Source of the DNA: JACOMY01 sp046233115
Lineage (GTDB): Bacteria > Pseudomonadota > Alphaproteobacteria > Kiloniellales > JACOMY01
Reading direction: 5' to 3'
Length of the DNA stretch: 64,000 nt
NCBI GenBank assembly: GCA_046233115.1
Contig: JBJXHM010000001.1
Coordinates: forward strand, 434,001-498,000
A program made the position numbers and the translations under genes. Within the stretch, counting starts at the first letter, position 1, and each line of letters opens with the position of its first letter. Below the pieces are notes generated by a model. It was given only the letters and a program-made list of their open reading frames with translations, did no database searches and had not been told where the DNA came from. Shown one piece after another: positions 43,605-52,124 of the stretch.

Positions 43605-44582
43605 ATGACCCGAAGCGAGGGACCTTTGGTCTGCGTGGCCGAACCCGGCTATGCCGACTACGCGCGTGAGCGCGAGATCCTGGCGCCGCTGGGCGCCGGG
43701 GTGGAAGCCATCCCCGCCGACCGGGATCTGCCGTCCCGCCTGGCCGCGCTGAACCCGGCCGCTCTCCTGGTGCGCGAGCGCAGGATCGACGCCGCCGTGC
43801 TGGCTGCCGCGCCCGGCCTGAAGGCCGTGGTGCGCTACGGCGTGGGGGTGGACAACGTCGATCTGGAGGAGGCGCGCAGGCGGCGGATCTACGTCGCCAA
43901 CGTGCCCGACTACGGCGCCGAGCACGAGGTGAGCGAGCTGGCGGTCGCGCTCTATCTGGCGGTCTCGCGCCGCCTGATCGCGCGCGACGCCTCAGTGCGC
44001 GCCGGCCGCTGGGGCGTGGCTCAGGACGAGCCCATTCCGGGCCGCCGTGAGGCCACTCTCGGCCTGATCGGCTTCGGCCGGATCGCCCGCCGCGCGGCGG
44101 TGAAGTTCCGCGCGCTGGGCTTCCGCCGGATCCTGGTGAGCGATCCGGCGCTGAGCGAAGCGGAGGCGGCGGAGCAGGGGGTGGAGATCGCCCCGCTGGA
44201 TGTGCTTTGCGCTGCCGCCGACCTGGTGTCCCTGCATGTGCCGCTGACGCCGGAGACCCGGCATGTGATCGACCGGCGACGCCTGGCGCTGATGTCGCCG
44301 GATGCTATCCTGGTCAACGTCTCGCGTGGCGGCCTGGTCGACGACGTCGCCCTGGCCGAGGCGCTCGCCGCCGGCCGGCTCTATGGTGCCGGGCTGGACG
44401 TCTTCGAGCGGGAGCCGCCGGCGGGGGATCACCCCCTGCTGTCGGCGCCCAACGTGGTGCTGTCCGACCATGCGGCCTGGTACTCCGAGACCGCGGTGGC
44501 GATCCTGCAGGGCAAGGCCGCCGAGGAGGTCCGGCGGGTGCTCGGCGGCGGGACGCCCGCGAACTGGGTCAACCCTTGGTGA
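43605..44582 (+). CDS. D-2-hydroxyacid dehydrogenase (SerA/C-terminal binding protein-like)
   Basis: A 325-residue NAD-dependent dehydrogenase. The nucleotide site is LGLIGFGRIARRAAVKF; catalytic Arg is in VNVSRGGLVDD, Glu near residue 270 in FEREPP and His in DHAAWYSE. The ATG at 43605 follows AGGAGGGA; one at 43584 would add seven residues. It likely reduces or oxidises a 2-oxo/2-hydroxy acid intermediate of the sugar-acid pathway. Confidence 0.8.
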   Translation: MTRSEGPLVCVAEPGYADYAREREILAPLGAGVEAIPADRDLPSRLAALNPAALLVRERRIDAAVLAAAPGLKAVVRYGVGVDNVDLEEARRRRIYVANVPDYGAEHEVSELAVALYLAVSRRLIARDASVRAGRWGVAQDEPIPGRREATLGLIGFGRIARRAAVKFRALGFRRILVSDPALSEAEAAEQGVEIAPLDVLCAAADLVSLHVPLTPETRHVIDRRRLALMSPDAILVNVSRGGLVDDVALAEALAAGRLYGAGLDVFEREPPAGDHPLLSAPNVVLSDHAAWYSETAVAILQGKAAEEVRRVLGGGTPANWVNPW

Positions 44583-44591
44583 GGTGAAGCC

Positions 44592-45215
44592 ATGCTCTTG
44601 GACCGCTTGCGCGACCTGAAGGTCGTTCCCGTCATTCGTAGCGACAGCAGCCTGGAGGCCGAGCGGGCCTGCGACTGGCTGCTGGAGGCCGGACTGCAGG
44701 CGCTGGAAGTCACCCTGACCGTGCCGGAGGCCCCGGCGCTGATCCAGCGCCTGACCGCGCGGGCGCCAGACGCGCTGATCGGGGCCGGCACGGTGCTGGA
44801 CGGCGAGTCGGCGCGGCGCTGCCTCGATGCCGGCGCGGCCTTTCTGGTGGCGCCCGCGGCGGTGCCGCAGGTGCAGGCGGTGGCGCGGGAGCGGGAGGCC
44901 GCCTTCATGCCGGGCGCGGCCACCCCGAGCGAGGTGCTGGAGCGCTGGCGCGAGGGCGCGACCCTGGTGAAGATCTTCCCGGCCAAGCTGCTGGGCGGCC
45001 CGGCCTTCCTCAAGACCCTGAAGTCGGTCTTTCCGGAGATCCCGCTGATGCCGACCGGCGGAGTCAATCCCGAGACGGCCGCGGACTACCTGGCCGCGGG
45101 TGCACTCTGCGTGGGCATGGGCGGCGAGCTGATGCCGAAAGCGGCACTGGCCTCCGGCGACAAGCAGGCGGTGCTCGACCTGGCGTGCCAGGCGCTCGCG
45201 GCGGTTAACGCCTGA
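44592..45215 (+). CDS. 2-dehydro-3-deoxy-phosphogluconate (KDPG/KDPGal) aldolase
   Basis: A 207-residue class I aldolase. VVPVIRSDSSLEAE, the Glu in LEVTLTVPEA, GAGTVLDGESARRCLDAGA and the Schiff-base Lys in VKIFPAKLLGG match the KDPG aldolase family. It splits KDPG into pyruvate and glyceraldehyde-3-P. The kinase that makes KDPG follows 27 bases later. Confidence 0.9.
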   Translation: MLLDRLRDLKVVPVIRSDSSLEAERACDWLLEAGLQALEVTLTVPEAPALIQRLTARAPDALIGAGTVLDGESARRCLDAGAAFLVAPAAVPQVQAVAREREAAFMPGAATPSEVLERWREGATLVKIFPAKLLGGPAFLKTLKSVFPEIPLMPTGGVNPETAADYLAAGALCVGMGGELMPKAALASGDKQAVLDLACQALAAVNA

Positions 45216-45242
45216 GCGGCCGGCGGGGAGGGGGGCACAGGC

Positions 45243-46163
45243 ATGCAGCCGGAGATCCTCTGCCTGGGCGAGCCCATGGTGGAGTTCAACCAGCAGCCGG
45301 ACGGCCGCTACCTGGCCGGCTTCGGCGGCGACACCTCCAACACCGCGATCGCTGCGGCCCGGCAGGGCGCCTCGGTCGGCTACTGGACCCGGCTGGGCGA
45401 GGACAGCTTCGGCGACCAGTTGGTCCGGCTGTGGCAGGAGGAGGGGGTGGACTGCAGCCATGTCCGGCGCGATCCCGCCGCCCACACCGCGCTCTACTTC
45501 GTCACCCACGAGGCCGGGGGCCATCGCTTCTCCTACCGGCGCGCCGGCTCGGCGGCCAGCCGGATGCGGCCGGCCGACCTGCCGCACGCGCTCGTCGAGG
45601 GGGCGAAGATACTGCATGTCTCCGGCATCTCGCAGGCGATCTCGGAGACCGCGGCCGACAGCGTCTTCGCGGCGATCCATATCGCCCGCGTGGCCGGCTG
45701 CCGGGTCTCCTACGACACCAACCTGCGCCTGCAGCTCTGGCCGCTGGACCGGGCCCGCGCAGTGACCGAGGCGGCCATTAGGCTCTGTCAGATCGCGCTG
45801 CCGGGGCTGGAGGATGCGGCGCAGCTCACCGGCCGGGACGATCCCGAGGCCATCGCAGACCACTACCTGGGGCTCGGGTGCGAGATCGTGGCCCTGACCC
45901 TGGGGGCCAAGGGTACCCTTGTCGCGACCGCGGAGCGGCGCCGGCGGGTGCCGGTGATCCCGGTGACGCCGCTCGACGCCACCGCTGCCGGCGACACCTT
46001 CGACGGCGCTTTCCTGGCGGAGCTGCTGCGGACCGACGATCCCTTTCAGGCCGCGCGCTATGCCAACGCCGCAGCCGCGCTCTCGACCCAGGGCTATGGC
46101 GCGGTCGCCCCCATGCCGCGCCGCGCGGCGGTCGAGGCCCTTCTGGCCGAGGAGAAGACATGA
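45243..46163 (+). CDS. kdgK: 2-keto-3-deoxygluconate kinase-like PfkB sugar kinase
   Basis: A 306-residue PfkB-family kinase. ILCLGEPMVEFNQQPDGRYL opens it, GGDTSNTAIAAARQGASVG is signature 1 and DATAAGDTFDGAFLAELL signature 2 with the catalytic Asp. With the aldolase it makes the lower Entner-Doudoroff branch from KDG. Its TGA overlaps the next ATG (ATGA). Confidence 0.88.
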   Translation: MQPEILCLGEPMVEFNQQPDGRYLAGFGGDTSNTAIAAARQGASVGYWTRLGEDSFGDQLVRLWQEEGVDCSHVRRDPAAHTALYFVTHEAGGHRFSYRRAGSAASRMRPADLPHALVEGAKILHVSGISQAISETAADSVFAAIHIARVAGCRVSYDTNLRLQLWPLDRARAVTEAAIRLCQIALPGLEDAAQLTGRDDPEAIADHYLGLGCEIVALTLGAKGTLVATAERRRRVPVIPVTPLDATAAGDTFDGAFLAELLRTDDPFQAARYANAAAALSTQGYGAVAPMPRRAAVEALLAEEKT

Positions 46164-46864
46164 TGCAGCGGGCACTGGTGACCGGGGGAACCCGGGGGAT
46201 CGGCTTCGGCGTGGCCGAGGCGCTGCTGGCGCGGGGCTGGCAGGTGCTGGCGACCGGCGTCAGCGATGCGGAGGTCGCCGCCTGTCCGGAGCGCTCCGGC
46301 CTGGAGGTGCAGCGCCTGGACGTGACCGATCAGGCCGCGGTCGATGCTCTGGTTGGCGGGCTGGAGGGGCTGGAGGGCCTGGTCAACTGCGCCGGCATCA
46401 TCCTGCGCGAGGCGGAGTACGAGCTGGAGAACTTCCAGCGGGTGATCGAGGTGAACCTGGTCGGCACCATGCGTCTTTGCGTGGCCTGCAGGCCGCTGCT
46501 GCAGGCCAGCAGCGGCGCCATCGTCAACACCGCCTCGATGCTGAGCTTCTTCGGCGGCCCGCTGGTGCCGGCCTACTCGGCCTCCAAGGGCGGGGTGGCG
46601 CAGCTCACCAAGGCCCTGGCCGGGCGCTGGGCCGAGTCCGGCATTCGCGTCAACGCGGTCGCCCCCGGCTGGATCGAGACCGAGCTGACCCGCGGCCTGC
46701 GCGCGAACCCGGAGCGCGAGCAGCAGATCCTCGAGCGCACGCCGCTGCGCCGCTGGGGCCGGCCGCGCGAGGTGGGCGAGCTGGCTGCCTGGCTGCTCTC
46801 GCCCGAGGCCAGCTTCGTCACCGGCAGTGTGCAGACGGTCGACGGCGGCTACGCCGCGATGTGA
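46160..46864 (+). CDS. SDR-family oxidoreductase
   Basis: A 234-residue short-chain dehydrogenase. GGTRGIGFGVAEALL binds NAD(P); catalytic Ser is in NTASMLSFFGG, Tyr and Lys in AYSASKGGVAQLTKAL. The C-terminus GSVQTVDGGYAAM is typical. It likely oxidises a sugar or sugar-acid hydroxyl in the pathway and is translationally coupled to kdgK. Confidence 0.88.
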   Translation: MMQRALVTGGTRGIGFGVAEALLARGWQVLATGVSDAEVAACPERSGLEVQRLDVTDQAAVDALVGGLEGLEGLVNCAGIILREAEYELENFQRVIEVNLVGTMRLCVACRPLLQASSGAIVNTASMLSFFGGPLVPAYSASKGGVAQLTKALAGRWAESGIRVNAVAPGWIETELTRGLRANPEREQQILERTPLRRWGRPREVGELAAWLLSPEASFVTGSVQTVDGGYAAM

Positions 46865-46899
46865 GCCGGCAATCGAGAAACCATGAAGGAGTTGCCCAG

Positions 46900-47427
46900 A
46901 TGCCCCTAGCCAAACCAGACGATCAGGCGATGATGCCCTACCAGCTGCCCTTTCCGGCCGAGGCGCTGGCAGAAATCGTGGTGCCGCAGGCGGTGCCCGA
47001 GGACGAGCGCCTCTGGGTGCCGCAGGCCGAGAACGTCTGGTTCCGGCCGCTCTGCCTCAATCGCTCGCAGGGCTACTGGACCAACCTGTTGCGCGTGCGC
47101 AAGGCCGGGGTGCTGTCGCGCCACCGCCATCCCCAGGGGGTGCACGGCCTGGTCCTGAAGGGCCGCTGGCGCTACCTGGAGCATGACTGGGTGGCCGAGA
47201 CCGGCTCCTACGTCTTCGAGCCGCCGGGCGAGACCCACACCCTGGTGGTGCCCGAGGACGTCGAGGAGATGATCACCTTCTTCCAGGTGAACGGCATCAT
47301 GTACTACGTCGACCCCTGGGGCGCGGCGCTGGGCTACGAGGACGTCTTCAGCAAGATCGACCTCTGCCGCAAGCACTATAGCGAGGTCGGGCTGGGCGCC
47401 GACTACGTCGAGCAGTTTATCCGCTAG
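46900..47427 (+). CDS. Cupin-domain protein (2,4'-dihydroxyacetophenone dioxygenase-like)
   Basis: A 175-residue single cupin. Motif 1 residues are in HRHPQGVHGLVLKG, with ETHTLVV in motif 2. The sequence LLRVRKAGVLSRHRHPQG resembles the 2,4'-dihydroxyacetophenone dioxygenase-like group; an oxygenase or isomerase role is open. It closes the sugar-acid operon; a palindromic repeat follows the stop. Confidence 0.75.
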   Translation: MPLAKPDDQAMMPYQLPFPAEALAEIVVPQAVPEDERLWVPQAENVWFRPLCLNRSQGYWTNLLRVRKAGVLSRHRHPQGVHGLVLKGRWRYLEHDWVAETGSYVFEPPGETHTLVVPEDVEEMITFFQVNGIMYYVDPWGAALGYEDVFSKIDLCRKHYSEVGLGADYVEQFIR

Positions 47428-47437
47428 AGCAAAGGGT

Positions 47438-47486
47438 AGAGCGGACTCACGCGACCAGGTGTGTCCGCATGATCGCGATCCGCTCT
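47438..47486. repeat. AGAGC-bounded palindromic element, copy 1
   Basis: AGAGCGGA (47438-47445) and TCCGCTCT (47479-47486) bound a hairpin-capable stretch with an inner ATCGCGAT. It follows the cupin stop and lies ahead of the next small gene. Related elements at 47872, 47906 and 60884 share the AGAGC edge or a GC-rich palindrome. Confidence 0.55.
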
Positions 47487-47567
47487 GAGCGACCTTCTGG
47501 ACCTTGGTGGTCGGGGCCTCCTGAGCCTAGGTTTCAGGCCCGATCATCAAGCTTGAGGAGCAAGTCA

Positions 47568-47864
47568 GTGGGAGAGTCACGGGCGCAGGCCATCGCCAAC
47601 CTGCAGATCGAAACGGACCGCGTCAGGGTCACGGAGTATCGCTTCCCGCCCGGCAGCGAGACCGGCCATCATGTGCACCCCCTGGACTACGTCATCGTGC
47701 CGGTGATCGGCGGAACCTTGACCATGACCAACGATGCCGGAGAGGCCGTGCAGGCCGAGTTGAAGGCCGGGGTCTGCTACAACCGCCTGGCCGGCGTGTC
47801 GCACAACGTGGTCAACGAGACCGACGCCGAGATCTGCTTCGTCGAGGTCGAACTGAAGCCGTAA
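47568..47864 (+). CDS. Small cupin-domain protein
   Basis: A 98-residue protein: HHVHPLDYVIVPVIGG is cupin motif 1 and GVSHNVVNETDAEICFVEVE motif 2. The GTG at 47568 follows AGGAG at 47556-47560. Upstream in-frame codons overlap a palindrome and lack a ribosome site. It could be a sugar-acid isomerase or a metal-binding accessory; not assigned. Confidence 0.75.
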   Translation: MGESRAQAIANLQIETDRVRVTEYRFPPGSETGHHVHPLDYVIVPVIGGTLTMTNDAGEAVQAELKAGVCYNRLAGVSHNVVNETDAEICFVEVELKP

Positions 47865-47871
47865 ATCCAGG

Positions 47872-47887
47872 GCGGATCGCGATCCGC
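47872..47887. repeat. GCGGATCGCGATCCGC palindrome after the small cupin gene
   Basis: This 16-base perfect palindrome sits just after the cupin stop and is followed by TCTATC. It shares GATCGCGATCCGC with copy 1 at 47438-47486. Possibly a hairpin end of the transcript or the remnant of the repeat family. Confidence 0.55.
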
Positions 47888-47905
47888 TCTATCTTTCAAA
47901 CTTGT

Positions 47906-47952
47906 AGAGCAGGGTGATGACAAATCGTTTCGATTTGACGTCTTCCTGCTCT
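47906..47952. repeat. AGAGC-bounded palindromic element, copy 2
   Basis: AGAGCAGG (47906-47913) and CCTGCTCT (47945-47952) bound an inner CAAATCG-TTT-CGATTTG hairpin. The AGAGC edge matches the other copies. It lies 112 bases before the Bcr/CflA gene. Confidence 0.6.
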
Positions 47953-48064
47953 CGAGCCGATCCGGCGCGATGGACCGCCCCTGCGCCAGGCGCGGGGCGG
48001 TATCGCGTCGGCCGGCGGCACTTTGCGGATTGGCTCGGGCCGCCCGGGCTGCTAACCGGGCGGC

Positions 48065-49318
48065 ATGCAGAGCGACAGACCTGGAGGGACGCAGCTAGGC
48101 GACCCTGACGCGAGCAGCGCGCCGCGGCGCCGCGCCACCTGGATGGTGCCGGTGGTGCTGGTCGCCTGCACCGGCGTTTCGATTCTCTCGACCGACCTCT
48201 ACCTGCCGAGCCTGCCGCATCTCTCCGGCCTGCTCGACACCGACATCACCACGGTTCAGCTCACCCTCAGCCTGAACATCGCAGCCTACGCCTTGTCGCA
48301 GTTGCTGCATGGGCCGCTCTCCGACCGCTACGGCCGGCGCTTCCTGCTGATCCTGGGGATGATCGGCTTCTTCCTGGCCACCCTGGTCTGCGGGCTGGCC
48401 GAAAACATCGAGACCCTGATCATCGGGCGAATCGGGCAGGGGCTGACCGCCAGCGTCGGCTCGGTGGTGACGCTTCTCATCATCCGCGACCTCTTCGAGG
48501 GCTCGAAGGCCGTACAGGTGATGGCGGCCTACAGCGTGGCGCTGGGGCTGATGCCTGCGGTCGGCCCGCTGATCGGCGGGCAGATCTTCGTGCATTACGG
48601 CTGGCAGGCCAACTTCCTGATCCTCGCCGCCGCGGTCCTGATCGTGCTGGCTTTGCTGGTGCGCTTCGTGCCGGAGACGGGGGAGCGCAACCCGGCGGCG
48701 CTACAGCCGCTGCGCATGCTAGCCTCCTACCGCGCCTTGCTGCTGAATCGCGCCTACCTGCGCTATTTCCTGCCGCTGACCTTCTCCTTCGCCTCGCTCT
48801 TCGCCTTCCTGAACGAGGGCACCTTCCTGCTGATCGACCACTTCGGCGTGGCGACCGAATCCTACGGCTTCTACCACGGCTCGATCGTGGTGGCTTACAT
48901 GGTCGGCTCCATCGTGGTCGGACGGTTGGCCCACAGGGTGTTGCCGGAGCGCTTCGTCAAGCTGGGGCTCCTGATCGGCTTCGCCGGCACCCTGCTGCTG
49001 TTCCTGCCCCTTGTGCTGGGCCAGGAAAGCCTCTGGCTCATCATGGGCGGCCTTTGCCTCTATGCGGTCTCTCTGGGCTTCCTGCTGTCCGCCGGCCCGC
49101 TCTGCATGCTGGCGGCGGTGGGCGACGGCCCCAAGGGCTCGGCCTCGGCGCTGGTCGGCGCCGCGCAGATGGGGGCGGGCAGCCTGGCCGGCTTCATCGT
49201 CGCCTTCACCCACGACGGCACGCCCATGCCGATGGCCGCCACCATCGCCGGCTTCATGCTGCTGTCCTTCGCCGGCTACCTGCTGAGCGGTAAGCCGCCG
49301 GCCGGCAATCGCGCCTGA
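48065..49318 (+). CDS. Bcr/CflA-type multidrug efflux MFS transporter (second copy)
   Basis: A 417-residue efflux pump with twelve predicted helices. ILSTDLYLPSLPHLSGLL and HGPLSDRYGRRFLLILG match the family; TLLIIRDLFEGSKAVQVMA corresponds to the helix 4 region of the copy at 9097. The two copies are diverged paralogues. Substrate unknown. Confidence 0.87.
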   Translation: MQSDRPGGTQLGDPDASSAPRRRATWMVPVVLVACTGVSILSTDLYLPSLPHLSGLLDTDITTVQLTLSLNIAAYALSQLLHGPLSDRYGRRFLLILGMIGFFLATLVCGLAENIETLIIGRIGQGLTASVGSVVTLLIIRDLFEGSKAVQVMAAYSVALGLMPAVGPLIGGQIFVHYGWQANFLILAAAVLIVLALLVRFVPETGERNPAALQPLRMLASYRALLLNRAYLRYFLPLTFSFASLFAFLNEGTFLLIDHFGVATESYGFYHGSIVVAYMVGSIVVGRLAHRVLPERFVKLGLLIGFAGTLLLFLPLVLGQESLWLIMGGLCLYAVSLGFLLSAGPLCMLAAVGDGPKGSASALVGAAQMGAGSLAGFIVAFTHDGTPMPMAATIAGFMLLSFAGYLLSGKPPAGNRA

Positions 49319-49321
49319 TCG

Positions 49322-49750
49322 CTATCCAGCCGAAATGTAGTCGCGTAGCGCCGCGGCCTCGTGCTCGGTCTGGGCGATGCGCTCCTTCACGAGATCGCCG
49401 ATGGAGACGATGCCCAACAGCTTGCCGTCCTCCAGCACCGGCACGTGGCGGATGCGCTTCTCGGTCATCACGCCCATGACTTCGGCGATGCTGTCGGCCT
49501 TGCTACAGGTGATCACCGTGGCGGTCATCAGGGCCGAGACCGGCTCGCCCAGGGCAGCCGCTCCCCTGGCCGCGACGGCCCGCACGATATCGCGCTCACT
49601 CAGCACGCCGGCGATGTTGCTGCCTTCCATCGCCAGGATTGCACCGATGCCGTGCTCGGTCAGGACCTTGGCCGCCTGCTCCAGACTTACACCCGGCGCG
49701 ACGGTGACGACCTTGCTGCCCTTGCCGGCAAGAATCCGTTCTATGGTCAT
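49322..49750 (-). CDS. CBS-domain pair protein
   Basis: A 142-residue protein made of two CBS domains (residues 10-65 and 75-135: VTVAPGVSLEQAAKVLTEHG and ITCSKADSIAEVMGVMTEKR). CBS pairs bind adenosyl ligands and sense energy state. The ATG at 49748-49750 removes an unsupported extension. It converges with the MFS gene, three bases apart. Target unknown. Confidence 0.85.
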   Translation of the reverse strand: MTIERILAGKGSKVVTVAPGVSLEQAAKVLTEHGIGAILAMEGSNIAGVLSERDIVRAVAARGAAALGEPVSALMTATVITCSKADSIAEVMGVMTEKRIRHVPVLEDGKLLGIVSIGDLVKERIAQTEHEAAALRDYISAG

Positions 49751-50088
49751 GGCCTTATCCTCCTGCTTTCCGGCCCGCCGAGCCGCACCACCGCCTTCCG
49801 CCAAAGCGGACGGCGGTCGCAACGATCCGACGTCTTGCCGTCTCGGAGGGCCGCCCCTAGGGCCGGAGAGCCTCCGCTCGGCAATCTGCTCCCTCTCCCC
49901 CTGCCGGCCCGATCGGGCCGTCTCTGCCGGCAGAGGGAGAGAGCCGGAACGGCGCGCGTTCTTGGTCGCACGCGTCTGTTATCAGTGAGAAAGTATGCGA
50001 CGGTCGCGGCGGAGCCCGCAAGCCTTGCGGGCCGGCCGGTCGGTTGCGATCATTGGCGCCCTGGCCTGGGGATCGGGTAGAGAAGCTT

Positions 50089-51360
50089 GTGGCTAAGACG
50101 CTGAGCGCAGGGCGGCACAGAGACCGGAGCCGGCGCCTGGCGGCCCTGGTGATACTGGCAGCCAGCGTCGGTCTCGCGGGGGCCGGGCAGGCAGACGAGG
50201 CCCGCTGGACCTGGTTTCAGCAGGACGACGCCACCGGCGACTGGGGCGGCCTTCGCACAGAATTGACCGACGCCGGGATCGCGCCGAACCTGAGCTATTC
50301 CGCGGACTTTCTGGCCGATCCGGTCGGTGGCGAGCGGCAGGGCTCGGCCTATGCCGCAGGCCTCTACGGCTCGCTGGAACTCGACTTCGACACCCTCTTC
50401 GGACTGGAGGGAAGCAGCCTCTTCGCCTCGGCGATCTGGGATCAGGGCAACGATCTCTCGGCCCAGGACATCGGCAATGTCTTCACCGTCGCCAACAACT
50501 TCAACGGCCGTTCGCTGCGCCTGGCCCAGTTCTATCTGCAGCAGCAGGTCTGGGAGGGGCGGGTCGAGGCGGCAGCCGGGCGGCTGGCGGCGGGCGACGA
50601 CTTCGCTGCCTCCGACCTCTACGACTACTATGTCAGCGCGGCGATCAACTCCAACCCGCAGAGCCTGGCGCAGAACAGCGCCTTCACCGTAGCGCCCTTC
50701 GTGCAGTGGGGCGCCAGGGTCGCGGTCGAACCGGTCGAGCGCGGTTCGATCAAGCTCGGCGTCTACGTGAAGAACCCCTCGACGGAAAACCTGAACGGCG
50801 ACGGAGAGGACTTCGCCTTTCGCCTGTCCAACGGCGTGCTCGGCATCGTCGAGATCGGGTTCGAGAAGCCGGCGGAGCCGCTGCTGGGCGACCTGCCCGG
50901 ACACCTGGCGGTCGGCGGCTTCTACAACACCGGCGACTTCGCTCTGGTGGATCAGGGCTCGGGCGAGGAACGGGGCAACTACAGTCTCTATCTCACCGCC
51001 GAGCAGACGCTGTTCCGCGAGCCTGGCAGCCGGACCCAGGGGTTGACCGCTTGGACGGCCGTCACCGTCGCACCGAAGCAGGCTATCAACACCTTGCCCT
51101 TCGCGGCCTATGGCGGCGTCCTCTATACTGGCCTACTGCCGGGCCGCGACCAGGATGTCACGGCCTTCGGCCTCTACTACGGCTCCTTCAGCGACCGCCT
51201 GGAAGATCAGAGCTTCGAACTGGTGCTGGAGGCGAACCACCGCTTCCAGATGGCGCCCTGGCTCTATCTCACCCCCGATGTCCAGTACGTGGTCAACCCG
51301 AACGGGGGCGGCATCCCCGACGCCCTGGTGGTGGGTGCGGAACTCGGCATCACGTTTTAG
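50089..51360 (+). CDS. OprB-family carbohydrate-selective porin
   Basis: A beta-barrel outer-membrane porin of about 423 residues. The signal peptide (LAALVILAASVGLAGAGQ, cleaved near GQA) is followed by DWGGLRTELTDAGIAPNLSY, the OprB signature. GYYTGD-type strands follow (VGGFYNTGDFALVDQG), ending in ELGITF with the terminal Phe. The GTG at 50089 is uncertain; a TTG at 50044 is also in frame. It admits sugars through the outer membrane. Confidence 0.82.
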   Translation: MAKTLSAGRHRDRSRRLAALVILAASVGLAGAGQADEARWTWFQQDDATGDWGGLRTELTDAGIAPNLSYSADFLADPVGGERQGSAYAAGLYGSLELDFDTLFGLEGSSLFASAIWDQGNDLSAQDIGNVFTVANNFNGRSLRLAQFYLQQQVWEGRVEAAAGRLAAGDDFAASDLYDYYVSAAINSNPQSLAQNSAFTVAPFVQWGARVAVEPVERGSIKLGVYVKNPSTENLNGDGEDFAFRLSNGVLGIVEIGFEKPAEPLLGDLPGHLAVGGFYNTGDFALVDQGSGEERGNYSLYLTAEQTLFREPGSRTQGLTAWTAVTVAPKQAINTLPFAAYGGVLYTGLLPGRDQDVTAFGLYYGSFSDRLEDQSFELVLEANHRFQMAPWLYLTPDVQYVVNPNGGGIPDALVVGAELGITF

Positions 51361-51381
51361 GACGCTCGTCGGCGCGGGGGG

Positions 51382-52119
51382 TCAGTCCTCGGTCTCGCCG
51401 CCGTCGATGGCCTGGGCGATGAAGGCGCCGGCTTCCATGATGTCGGCGACGATGGCCTCGCGGGCCTTGGGGCCGTCATGGGCCGCCAAAGCGTCGAGCG
51501 CTGCCTGGTGGTTGTCGTCCAGCGCCTGGACCAGGGTGATGTCGCGGAATAGCAGGTTCAGCGACGGGCCGATGCGCAGCCAGAGACCATGGATGATCTG
51601 CAGCAAGGTGTCGGAACCGGCTGCCCGGTAGATGGTGAAGTGGAACTGCTCGTTGGCGGCGAGATAGGCCTTGGAGTCCTGGCGCTCGATCGCCTTCAGC
51701 ATCTTGGCGTTGGCGCGTTCCAGCTTCTGCAGTCCGCTGCGCTGGATCGTCCTGGCGGCCTCCTCGGCGGCCATGCCTTCCAGGGCGGCGCGCACCTTAC
51801 GCAGGTCCTGGACGGTATCCGGCGTGATCACCGGCACCCGGTAGAAGCGGTTGGGCTCGGCGGCCAGCGCGCCCGCGGCGGCGAGGCGCTGCAGCGCCTC
51901 GCGCACCGGGGTGGGACTGACGCCGAAGGCCTCTGCCAGCCCGCGCACGGTCAGGGACTGACCGGGCTCGAAGCGTCCCATCATGAGCGCGTCGCAGAGG
52001 CTGTCGTAGACCCGCGTGCGCAGGGTCTCTCGGCTCACCTGCAGCACCGGGGCGCTGAGGGCGGCCGAGAGGTTTGGCGTGGGCGCCGACTGGCGCCCTG
52101 GGGTCTTCGACACGGCCAT
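51382..52119 (-). CDS. GntR-family (FCD) regulator of the lactam-like locus
   Basis: A 245-residue regulator with a GntR winged helix (LTVRGLAEAFGVSPTPVREA) and FCD domain (ANEQFHFTIYRAAGSDTLL). It follows the aminotransferase gene on the same strand, 5 bases apart, and probably governs both divergent halves of this locus. A TGATATCA palindrome is in the divergent gap. Confidence 0.85.
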   Translation of the reverse strand: MAVSKTPGRQSAPTPNLSAALSAPVLQVSRETLRTRVYDSLCDALMMGRFEPGQSLTVRGLAEAFGVSPTPVREALQRLAAAGALAAEPNRFYRVPVITPDTVQDLRKVRAALEGMAAEEAARTIQRSGLQKLERANAKMLKAIERQDSKAYLAANEQFHFTIYRAAGSDTLLQIIHGLWLRIGPSLNLLFRDITLVQALDDNHQAALDALAAHDGPKAREAIVADIMEAGAFIAQAIDGGETED

Positions 52120-52124
52120 GACGG

